A stretch of DNA of 17,440 nucleotides from Pseudomonadota bacterium (lineage in GTDB: Bacteria; Pseudomonadota; Alphaproteobacteria; Sphingomonadales; Sphingomonadaceae). The stretch lies in the NCBI GenBank assembly GCA_023390675.1, contig JAEWCK010000189.1, positions 1 through 17,440 of the forward strand. The letters are read 5' to 3'. Numbering within the stretch: the first letter of the stretch is position 1; each line of letters opens with the position of its first letter. The notes under the pieces were generated by a model that searched no databases, was not told where the DNA came from, and saw nothing but the letters and a program-made list of their open reading frames with translations. Positions 7,161 through 14,304 of the stretch are shown in pieces. A program made the position numbers and the translations under genes.

Positions 7161-9158
7161 ATGGCATGGCGGTTTCTTCTCGTCGCGGGGCTGGCATTCG
7201 CCTCTCCCGCCCTCGCACAGACCGATGACATCGCGAAGGCGCTGGCGCTGCCCACCGCGAGCGAGCTGGTGGGCGCGCGCGACGCCGGGCGCTTCGCCTG
7301 GGTGGAGAACCAGGCCGGCGTACGCAACATCTGGACCGCGGAAACAGGCAAGCCCGCGCGGCAAGTGACGGGCTTCGCCGAAGACGATGGCGTGATGCTG
7401 TACGACCTCGCACTCAGCCCCGACGGGCAGCAGCTCGCTTATGTGCGCGGCGGCGACGAGGAATTCCCCGACGGACGGCTGCCCAACACTGGAACGGCGG
7501 TCGCGGCGCCGTTGCAGCGCATTTATCTGGTGGGCCGCGACGAGGCGATCGGCGACGGCCATTCGCCCATATTCTCGCCCGACGGCAAGCGCCTCGCTTT
7601 TACACGGCGCGGCGAGATCTGGGTCTGGGCGGGCGACAAGCCGCAAAGGATCGCTACGGTCGCGGGGCAGGTCACGCGGCTGCAATGGTCGCCCGACGGC
7701 GCCAGGCTGCTTTTCGTCGACAATCGCGACGATCACGCCTTCGTCGCCCTGCTCGATGTGGCGCAGCCGAAGCTGACCTATCTCGATCCCGGCCTCGATT
7801 ACGCCATCGAACCGGCCTTCTCACCCGACGGCAGGCAGGTCGCCTTCATACGCTATCTCGATCCGCCTTCGGGTGCCGCCCCGGATGCCGGCCCCTATTG
7901 GTCGATCCGCGTCGCGGATGTTGCAACCGGTGAGACGCGCACCCTGTGGTCCGCGCCGCAAGGCGAAGGCGGGCGCTATGCCGGAACGCGCCAGCGCAAT
8001 CTTTATTGGAGCGCGAACGGCGAGTTGATCTTTCCCTGGGAGAAAACCGGCTGGCTGCACGCCTATGCCATCGATGCGGCCAAAGGCGGCGAGCCGCGCG
8101 AGCTCACGCCCGGCAAGTTCGAAGTCGAGACCTACGTGCTCGATCGCGACGGCAAAGCCCTGACCTACACTGCCAGCACCGACGGCACCGATACGCGCCG
8201 CCTGTGGTGGCGCAAGCTCGCAACAGGCAAGGCAGTGACGCTCACTACGACGGGCGTGATCGAGAATTATCCCACCTATGCCGGCAAGAGCCTCGCGATC
8301 ATGGCGAGCGACGCCAGCACGCCCGCGCACCCGGAGCTCGTGGACCACCTGCCGATCCCGCTACATGCTGCGCCTAAGCTCGAAGGCGCGATCGCACCGG
8401 AGGGGGTCACCTTCACCGCCGAGGATGGCACGCTGGTCCACGGCCAGCTTTTCCGTGGCCGAGGCAAGGGTCGGCATCCCGCGCTGATCTACGTCCATGG
8501 CGGCCCGCGCCGGCAGATGCTGCTCGGCTACCATCCGAGCTATTATTATTCGAACGCCTACACGCTCAATCAGGTGCTCGCGGCCAAGGGCTATACCGTG
8601 CTCTCGGTCAATTACCGGAGCGGCACGGGCTACGGCCGGGCGTTCCGCGACGCGCCGGAGATCGCGCGCGAGGGCGCGTCGGAATATCGCGACGTGCTCG
8701 CCGGCGGAAAGTGGCTAGCTGCCCAGAAGGACGTCGATCCGAAGAAGATCGGCATCTGGGGCGGGAGCTGGGGCGGATATCTGACCGCGCTGGCGCTCGC
8801 GCGGAACAGCGATCTGTTCGCTGCGGGCGTCGATTTTCATGGCGTCCACGCCATGGTCCGCCCGGTCGAGAACAATCTCTCGCCCGATCAACAGGCAGCC
8901 GCGCACCAGCTCCAGTGGAGCAGCTCGCCGATGGGATCGATCGACAAGTGGCGCTCGCCGGTGCTGCTCATTCATGGCGACGACGACAGCAACGTCGATT
9001 TCGGCCAGTCGCTGCTGCTCGTCCGCGAGCTGGCGGCGCGGCGCATTCCGCACGAGGAGCTGGTATTCCCCAATGAACGGCACGATTTCTTCCGCTATGC
9101 CGATTGGCTCGCTGCCTATCGCGCGACTCTCGCGTTCTTCGACGAGCATCTGAAATGA
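7161..9158 (+). CDS. Secreted S9 family peptidase (DPP-IV / prolyl-oligopeptidase type)
   Basis: The ATG at 7161 was preferred over an upstream in-frame start at 7116 because it opens directly into a signal peptide (MAWRFLLVAGLAFASPALA, then Gln-Thr); the product is then 665 residues. The N-terminal two thirds is a beta-propeller with repeated SPDG motifs near residues 85, 138, 176 and 221. The C-terminal alpha/beta hydrolase domain has GGSWGGY with nucleophile Ser536, Asp609 in HGDDDSNV (aligned with HGTADDNV of DPP-IV) and His641 in NERHDFF. Such enzymes clip dipeptides or short peptides, often after Pro or Ala. Length and domain order match the family. Its stop overlaps the start of the amidohydrolase (ATGA), so the two should be co-translated, both as exported proteins. 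Substrate is not deducible. Confidence 0.95.
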   Translation: MAWRFLLVAGLAFASPALAQTDDIAKALALPTASELVGARDAGRFAWVENQAGVRNIWTAETGKPARQVTGFAEDDGVMLYDLALSPDGQQLAYVRGGDEEFPDGRLPNTGTAVAAPLQRIYLVGRDEAIGDGHSPIFSPDGKRLAFTRRGEIWVWAGDKPQRIATVAGQVTRLQWSPDGARLLFVDNRDDHAFVALLDVAQPKLTYLDPGLDYAIEPAFSPDGRQVAFIRYLDPPSGAAPDAGPYWSIRVADVATGETRTLWSAPQGEGGRYAGTRQRNLYWSANGELIFPWEKTGWLHAYAIDAAKGGEPRELTPGKFEVETYVLDRDGKALTYTASTDGTDTRRLWWRKLATGKAVTLTTTGVIENYPTYAGKSLAIMASDASTPAHPELVDHLPIPLHAAPKLEGAIAPEGVTFTAEDGTLVHGQLFRGRGKGRHPALIYVHGGPRRQMLLGYHPSYYYSNAYTLNQVLAAKGYTVLSVNYRSGTGYGRAFRDAPEIAREGASEYRDVLAGGKWLAAQKDVDPKKIGIWGGSWGGYLTALALARNSDLFAAGVDFHGVHAMVRPVENNLSPDQQAAAHQLQWSSSPMGSIDKWRSPVLLIHGDDDSNVDFGQSLLLVRELAARRIPHEELVFPNERHDFFRYADWLAAYRATLAFFDEHLK

Positions 9159-10426
9159 GGTGGCTGATGGTGGCAGCGGCGCTGCTTTCGAGCGGGACTG
9201 CGAGCGCGCAGACCCTGATCCATGGCGCGCGCGTGTTCGACGGGAGCGGCAAGCACGCCAGGGTACGCGATGTGCTGATCGAGGGCGACCGGATCGCCCG
9301 GGTCGGCAAGAAGCTGCGCGTCCCCGCGGGTACCCAAATGGTCGATGCGAGCGGGTTCACGCTGATCCCGGGCCTGCACGATCTCCACATCCATACCGAG
9401 ACCGAGGCCTTTGCCGACGCCACCTCGCTGGCAAAATTCTACGCGCCCTATCTCCGCGCCGGGGTGACGAGCATCAACGAATTCTCGGTCTCGGGCCCGA
9501 TGCTCGCGAGCATCCGCGCGATGCGGGCCGATACGCCGCATCTGACGCTCGCGATCCGCCTCGGCGTGCCGGGCGGCCACGGCACCGAGAGCAAGTTCAC
9601 CAATTCGATCACGTACCAGGTCACTACCCCCGCCGAGGCGCACGCCGCAATGGCGCAGGCGCTCGCCTTCAAGCCCGACATGATCAAGGTATTCGCCGAC
9701 GGCTGGCGCTACGACGATCCCAAACGCCCCGACAAGCCGAGCATGGACTTGCCCACGCTCGCGGCCATCGTCGAGGACGCGCACCGCGCCGGAATCAAGG
9801 TGATGACGCACACGGTGACGCTCGCCGGCGCCAAGCTCGCCGCGCGCGCGGGCGTCGATGCGCTCGCGCACGGCGTGGGCGACGCGCTCGTCGACGATGA
9901 GCTGATCCGGCTGATGAAGAAGCATCGCATGGCCTATGTCGCGACGCTCGCGACCTATGAGCCGCTACCCTCACGCCAGCTCGCCCCCGAGGAGCTTGCG
10001 ATGCTCGCCCCTGAGGACCGGGCACGCGAGGAGAAGCGCATGGCCGCGGGCGAGACCGTCGAGCCCTATGACTCGAAGCGCTGGGACCTGATGCGCGAGA
10101 ATATCCGCATCCTGAAGAAAGCCGGCATCCCCATCGGCGTCGGCACCGACACCGGTATCGAGGGCGTCTATCCCGGCTTCGGCGCTCTGCGTGAAATGCG
10201 CTGGCTCTCGCAGCTAGGCTTCACCCCCGCCGAGACGCTGGAAGCTGGCACGCGGACGAGCGCGAGGATCATGGGCCGCAAGGACGAAGGCGTGATCCGC
10301 AAGGGCGCGCACGCCGATCTGGCGCTGGTCGCCGGCAAGCCCGACGAGCGTTTCCTCGATCTCTACAATGTCCGGCGGGTGTGGGTGTCCGGAAAAGAAG
10401 TTCAGCTGTCGTCCGCGGAGCGATAG
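9155..10426 (+). CDS. Secreted metal-dependent amidohydrolase (imidazolonepropionase/prolidase-like)
   Basis: The ATG at 9155 sits in the ATGA overlap with the S9 peptidase and starts a signal peptide (MRWLMVAAALLSSGTASA, then Gln19); 423 residues in all. Amidohydrolase-superfamily metal ligands are visible: His78-Ile-His80 in HDLHIHTE, Lys178 in DMIKVFADG as the likely carboxylated lysine, His219 in MTHTVT, His239 in ALAHGVGD and Asp332 in GVGTDTG. The C-terminus has the usual GxIRKGAHADLALV beta-sandwich return. Members of this branch, formerly called prolidases, include bacterial enzymes hydrolysing Xaa-Pro or Xaa-Arg/Lys dipeptides (established for some relatives; not shown here). Coupling to the S9 peptidase suggests it finishes dipeptides released by it. 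The last 25 bp overlap the 3' end of the convergent symporter gene. Confidence 0.9.
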   Translation: MRWLMVAAALLSSGTASAQTLIHGARVFDGSGKHARVRDVLIEGDRIARVGKKLRVPAGTQMVDASGFTLIPGLHDLHIHTETEAFADATSLAKFYAPYLRAGVTSINEFSVSGPMLASIRAMRADTPHLTLAIRLGVPGGHGTESKFTNSITYQVTTPAEAHAAMAQALAFKPDMIKVFADGWRYDDPKRPDKPSMDLPTLAAIVEDAHRAGIKVMTHTVTLAGAKLAARAGVDALAHGVGDALVDDELIRLMKKHRMAYVATLATYEPLPSRQLAPEELAMLAPEDRAREEKRMAAGETVEPYDSKRWDLMRENIRILKKAGIPIGVGTDTGIEGVYPGFGALREMRWLSQLGFTPAETLEAGTRTSARIMGRKDEGVIRKGAHADLALVAGKPDERFLDLYNVRRVWVSGKEVQLSSAER

Positions 10427-11643
10427 ACTTCCTCGTCCAGCTCGCCTTCCCAGCGCCCGACCGTCGTCGCCACCGTCAGGTTGGCGCTGGCCGAAGGCAC
10501 CGTCCGCGTCATGTCGAGCAGCCGGTCGAACGGCAGCACGAAGCCGACGACGAGCGCAGTCTGCTCGGGGCTGATCCCCACCGAGCTCAGCACCGCGGCG
10601 AGCATGAACAATGACGCCGAGGGCACCGGCGCGGTCCCGAACGCGGCAAGCGCGCCGGTGAACAGCACCATGCCATAGACCTGCGGGCTCAGCGGCGTGC
10701 CGAACGCCTGCAGCGCGAACATGCTGAGCAGCCCGACATACATCGCCGTCCCGTCCTTGCCGATGCTCGCGCCCAAGGGCAGCACGGTCGAGAAGACCGG
10801 CCTGCCGATGCCCAGATTGCGCTCCGACACGCGCATCGCCACCGGGAGCGTCGCGCCGCTCGAGGCCGTCGAGAAGGCGACGACCAGCGCGTCGATGATC
10901 CCGCGGAAGAAGGGCAGGATCGGCAGCTTCGCGACGAAGCGCAGGATCAGGCTGTGCACCACCAGCATCTGGATCAGCGAGCCGAGCACCACCGCGAGCG
11001 CCAGCCAGCCGACATTGACGAACACCGCCGCGCCATTCGCCGCGACGGCATTGGCGATCAGCGCGAACACGCCGAACGGCGTCGCCTCCATCACGAGTCC
11101 GACGACGCGCAGCAGCACCGCCGAGATCGACTGCAGCAATGCCGCGAAGGGCTTGCCCGGCTCGCCCGCCACCACCGTTCCGCAGCCGACAAGGATCGAG
11201 ACGAAGATGAGCGCGAGCATGTCCCCTTTGACCAAAGCATCGAAGATGTTGGTCGGGATGATACCGATCAGCTGGTCATAGGGCGTCACCGCCGGCCCCA
11301 GCGCGTGCGGCGCCGCGGTGCCGAGCGGGGCACCGACCCCCGGCTGGACGATCGTCGCGACGAGCATCCCTACCGAAACCGCGATCGCCGTGGTCACCGC
11401 GAACAGCCCGATGGTCCGTCCGCCCAGGCTCCCCAGCCGCTTCGGATCGGCGAGCGTGGTGATCCCCGAGGCGATCGTCACCAGCACGATCGGCGCGACG
11501 AGCATCCGGATCGCGCGGACGAACAGATCGCCCATGAATTGGACGTACGGCGCGCCCGCCGGCCAGAGCAGCGCCAGCGCGACGCCGAGCACCAGCCCGA
11601 GCAGCACGCGCTTCCACAGCGCGATTGCGAACCAGCCCTTCAT
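10402..11643 (-). CDS. Dicarboxylate/amino acid:cation symporter (SDF/DAACS family)
   Basis: A 413-residue membrane protein with the GltPh/DctA topology: hydrophobic helices, the serine-rich hairpin STASSGATLP at 258-267, a second hairpin near 335-345, and the substrate-binding helix 8 stretch PFDRLLDMTRT at 371-381. Asp377 and Arg380 align with GltPh Asp394 and Arg397, the residues that contact amino group and side-chain carboxylate, so an acidic amino acid or dicarboxylate is expected. Unusually, the NMDGT sodium motif reads GKDGT (295-299), GltPh Asn401 is Ser384 and Asp405 is Asn388. The start is supported by AAGGAG about 10 nt upstream. Downstream of the D-aminoacylase on the same strand, it may bring glutamate (possibly D-Glu) into the cell. 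The exact symbol (gltP, dctA) cannot be assigned. Confidence 0.92.
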   Translation of the reverse strand: MKGWFAIALWKRVLLGLVLGVALALLWPAGAPYVQFMGDLFVRAIRMLVAPIVLVTIASGITTLADPKRLGSLGGRTIGLFAVTTAIAVSVGMLVATIVQPGVGAPLGTAAPHALGPAVTPYDQLIGIIPTNIFDALVKGDMLALIFVSILVGCGTVVAGEPGKPFAALLQSISAVLLRVVGLVMEATPFGVFALIANAVAANGAAVFVNVGWLALAVVLGSLIQMLVVHSLILRFVAKLPILPFFRGIIDALVVAFSTASSGATLPVAMRVSERNLGIGRPVFSTVLPLGASIGKDGTAMYVGLLSMFALQAFGTPLSPQVYGMVLFTGALAAFGTAPVPSASLFMLAAVLSSVGISPEQTALVVGFVLPFDRLLDMTRTVPSASANLTVATTVGRWEGELDEEVYRSADDS

Positions 11644-11652
11644 TCCCCGCCC

Positions 11653-11660
11653 TCTCCTTT
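11653..11660 (-). promoter_or_regulatory. Shine-Dalgarno of the symporter gene
   Basis: On the minus strand AAAGGAGA lies about 9-10 nt before the ATG at 11643. It is the strongest ribosome-binding site in the window and fixes this start. It lies just downstream (in transcript sense) of the inverted repeat 11666-11738. Confidence 0.75.
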
Positions 11661-11665
11661 CCCGT

Positions 11666-11738
11666 GCTCCTGCGAAAGCAGGAGCCCAGACTCACGGGCG
11701 GTTCGTTTGCCGCCCTGGGCTCCTGCTTTCGCAGGAGC
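11666..11738. repeat. REP-like inverted repeat doublet upstream of the symporter
   Basis: Arms 11666-11688 and 11716-11738 are perfect 23-bp inverted copies around a 27-bp centre. Each contains GCTCCTGC-GAAA-GCAGGAGC (or its complement), an 8-bp perfect stem with a GNRA tetraloop. The design matches the element at 5523-5606 but the sequence is different, so it belongs to a second family. It begins 8 bp beyond the D-aminoacylase stop and lies between two genes transcribed in the same direction, where it could attenuate, terminate or protect mRNA and so separate symporter expression from the dgc genes. Confidence 0.85.
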
Positions 11739-11746
11739 GCAAATCT

Positions 11747-13318
11747 TCAACTACACGTCCCCGGTGTCGGCTTATGCGGCAGCGCGCGTCCCCCGGCGCG
11801 GCCGGTCATCCTGCCATTGTCGACCGCGACCACACCATTGACCAGCACCGTGCGCACCCCCGCCGCGAGCAAGGTCGGCGCCTGATAGGTCGCCCGGCTG
11901 GCATAAGTCCGGGGATCGAACACCACCACGTCCGCGAAGGCCCCGGCGCGCAGATGCCCGCGCCCTTCCAGCCCGAACGTGTCCGCGGTCAGCGCCGAGC
12001 TCCGCTCGATGAATTCGCGCACCGTGATGACGTGTTCGGTCCTGGCATATTTGTCATATTTCCGCGCGAACGTGCCATAGACGCGCGGATGGCCGCCCGA
12101 CGCGTCGGACCCGGTCATCACCCACGGCATTCGCATGAAGGCCGAGATGTCTTCCTCGGTCTGGTTGAACGACACCACTCCCGGATCGGCGATGCGGATC
12201 ACGGCGATCGCGGCATCCACTGCATCGAGCTTGAGCGCACTCGCCACCGCGGCGAGCGTCTGATTCCTGTATTTGCCCTCGACGATCAGCAGCTTCTCCG
12301 CCCCGCCGCGCTTGCGGAGGTTCTCGGTGATCCCGTCGCGCATCTTCTTTGTGAGGCTGGCGTCGTCGAAGCGCTTGAGCAAAGCCGGCCGCCCGCCATC
12401 CTGCGCCCAGATCGGGATAAGCGAGGCGACGAGGCTCGTCCCCGAAGCCTCCCACGGATATTGATCGGCGGTAACGTTCTGCCCCGCCGCGCGCGCGGCC
12501 TCGACCTTTGCGATGATCGCCGTCGATTGCCCCCACACGTCGACGCCCAGCGCCTTGATGTGGCTGATATGGCTCGGCAGCCCGCCCTCGCGTCCGATCC
12601 GGATCGCCTCGTCGATCGCGGCCGCCAGGCCCACCGTATAGCTGCTCTCGTCGCGGATATGGCTGTCATAGGTGCCGCCGCGCTTGCCCGCCTCTTTGGC
12701 GAGCTCGATCACTTCCTCGGTCTTCGCGAAGCTTTGCGGCGCGTAGAACAGCCCCGTCGAGAGTCCCAGCGCGCCCTGGCACATCGCGTCCGCCACGAGC
12801 GCTTTCTCGCGCTGCAATTCGTCGAAGGTCGGCGCGCGGTCGGCCTCGCCGATCACCGCCTCGCGCACCGCGCCAAAGCCGACATAGGCGGCATAGTTGA
12901 TCCCCACCGGCTTCGCCTTGGCGCGGCCCAGCACCCTGGCGACATCGGGGCTCCCGCCACCGTCATTGCCGATGAACGCAGTGGTCACGCCCTGCATCAG
13001 AAAGGCCGGGATCAGCCGCTTCTTCGGATCTGCGGAGGCGAGGTCGCCGCCCATATGCGTGTGTGGGTCGATGAAGCCTGGCGCGACGATCATGCCCTTG
13101 GCGTCGATCACGCGCGTGGCGCGCACGTTCGCGTGGCGACTCACCGAGACGATATGATCGCCCATGATCGCGACATCGCCAATGAAGGGCGCGTCGCTGC
13201 CGGTATAGATCGTCCCGCCGCGGATCAGCAAATCGACGCGCAAGAGTTCCTTGGCGGGGGGAGGCGGCGCTGCGCCGAGGGCCAGAGCGGCAATCCCGAG
13301 CAGCAGCGCAGCTTTCAT
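11747..13318 (-). CDS. Secreted N-acyl-D-amino-acid deacylase (D-aminoacylase family)
   Basis: The ATG at 13318 overlaps the dgcA stop (ATGA) and is preceded by GGGGGA; it gives 523 residues with a signal peptide (MKAALLLGIAALALGA). An upstream in-frame start would add an Arg-rich, unlike-coding extension. Amidohydrolase landmarks: His86-Thr-His88 in FIDPHTH, His220 in TYDSHIRDE, His250 and SHIK at 252-255, the D-aminoacylase hallmark VTADQYPW at 281-288, and Asp404 in MTGSDASGGHPR followed by YGTFARK. The family removes acyl groups (or N-terminal residues) from N-acyl-D-amino acids with zinc. At the place of the bridging cysteine (VGNCG in Alcaligenes D-aminoacylase) this protein has Asp119 in IGNDGGG. 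A periplasmic enzyme of this kind could release free D-amino acids for the neighbouring symporter. Other acyl-D-peptide or dihydropyrimidinase-like substrates cannot be excluded. Confidence 0.9.
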   Translation of the reverse strand: MKAALLLGIAALALGAAPPPPAKELLRVDLLIRGGTIYTGSDAPFIGDVAIMGDHIVSVSRHANVRATRVIDAKGMIVAPGFIDPHTHMGGDLASADPKKRLIPAFLMQGVTTAFIGNDGGGSPDVARVLGRAKAKPVGINYAAYVGFGAVREAVIGEADRAPTFDELQREKALVADAMCQGALGLSTGLFYAPQSFAKTEEVIELAKEAGKRGGTYDSHIRDESSYTVGLAAAIDEAIRIGREGGLPSHISHIKALGVDVWGQSTAIIAKVEAARAAGQNVTADQYPWEASGTSLVASLIPIWAQDGGRPALLKRFDDASLTKKMRDGITENLRKRGGAEKLLIVEGKYRNQTLAAVASALKLDAVDAAIAVIRIADPGVVSFNQTEEDISAFMRMPWVMTGSDASGGHPRVYGTFARKYDKYARTEHVITVREFIERSSALTADTFGLEGRGHLRAGAFADVVVFDPRTYASRATYQAPTLLAAGVRTVLVNGVVAVDNGRMTGRAGGRALPHKPTPGTCS

Positions 13319-14304
13319 AGCGTCCCCCAAAATCCCGTTTGTGGCGGTTCGAGCATCCCGCCTTCGTCGCGTACGCCTCCGGGCCGGTCCTCGGCAAGCC
13401 ACACGGGTCCGTCGAGATCGACGAAATCGGACATCCGCGCGACGTGGAGCGCCGGGGCGATCGACAGCGACGAGCTGACCATGCACCCCGTCATCAGCCC
13501 CAGCCCGCGCGCCCGCGCGGCATTGGCGAGCGCGAGACCCTCCGTAAGCCCGCCCGACTTGTCGAGCTTGACGTTGACCACCTGGTAGCGCCGCGCGACC
13601 GTGTCGAGGTCGGCGGCGGTGTGCACCGATTCATCGGCGCAGATCGGCACGCGCGGCGTGAACCCTTCGAGCCATGCGTCGGCGCCCGCGGGTACGGGCT
13701 GCTCGAGCAAATCGACCTTCAGCTCGGCGAGCAAGGGCTGCATCGCCTCCACCATGCGCTGGTCCCAGCTCTCATTGGGATCGACGATCATCCGGGCCTT
13801 GGGAGCTCCCGCGCGCGCCGCGCGCATCTGTGCGTCGGGCAGCCGCGCATCCACCTTGACCTTGATCAGCGGCGCATCGGCAATCCGGTGCGCCGCGCAT
13901 TGCATCGCGATCGGGCTGTCGATCACCACGGTGAGCGCGCTCGCCAGCGTCTCGGGTTCGGGCGCGCCGATCATCGCGGCAACGTTTGTCCCCGCCAGCC
14001 GCGCCTCGAGATCCCACAATGCGCAGTCGATTGCGTTGCGCGCCGCGCCCGCGGGAAGCAGCGTCAGCAGCTCGTCGCGTCCCGCCCCCGCCTCGATCGC
14101 GGGCCGCACCGCCTCGATAGCCTCAAGCGCGCTCTCGACGCTCTCGTCATAGCGCGCATAGGGCACGCCCTCGCCGCGCCCGGTCGCACCATCCTGCGAC
14201 AGGGTTACGGTGACGACATCGGCTGCGGTCTTGACCCCCCGCGAAATGCGGAAGGGGCGGTTCAATAGGAAGCGATCGTGCTGGGCTGTGAAGGTACGGT
14301 ACAT
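13315..14304 (-). CDS. dgcA: Enolase-superfamily epimerase: N-acetyl-D-Glu racemase / Ala-D/L-Glu epimerase
   Basis: From the ATG at 14304 the product is 329 residues. The dipeptide-epimerase subgroup active site is complete: Lys148-Val-Lys150 in LIKVKVD and Lys246 in NVKLDKSGG as opposing acid/base lysines, with metal ligands Asp175 (IVDPNESW), Glu201 (LEQP) and Asp224 (CADES). GCMVSSS (273-279) and DLDGP (296-300) close the barrel. The gene follows a DUF1611 gene, overlapping it by 43 bp, which is the dgcN-dgcA arrangement described for D-glutamate catabolism in Pseudoalteromonas, where DgcA converts N-acetyl-D-Glu to N-acetyl-L-Glu. The DxD at 296-298 is a feature associated with binding the free amino group of dipeptides in Ala-D/L-Glu epimerases, so L-Ala-D-Glu is a real alternative substrate. 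An upstream extension to 14496 is rejected because it is an Arg-rich out-of-frame reading of dgcN. Confidence 0.88.
   Translation of the reverse strand: MYRTFTAQHDRFLLNRPFRISRGVKTAADVVTVTLSQDGATGRGEGVPYARYDESVESALEAIEAVRPAIEAGAGRDELLTLLPAGAARNAIDCALWDLEARLAGTNVAAMIGAPEPETLASALTVVIDSPIAMQCAAHRIADAPLIKVKVDARLPDAQMRAARAGAPKARMIVDPNESWDQRMVEAMQPLLAELKVDLLEQPVPAGADAWLEGFTPRVPICADESVHTAADLDTVARRYQVVNVKLDKSGGLTEGLALANAARARGLGLMTGCMVSSSLSIAPALHVARMSDFVDLDGPVWLAEDRPGGVRDEGGMLEPPQTGFWGTL

Noticed and set aside
13319..13486. N-terminal extension of the D-aminoacylase to an upstream start
   Set aside because: The extension is Arg-rich, lies inside dgcA in another frame and would bury the clear signal peptide that starts at 13318.
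11318..13588. 756-codon plus-strand frame opposite the symporter and D-aminoacylase
   Set aside because: Although the longest open frame in the window, its translation is antisense low-complexity and spans two genes and an intergenic inverted repeat.
13339..14268. Plus-strand frame opposite dgcA
   Set aside because: Antisense shadow; dgcA has a complete enolase-superfamily active site.
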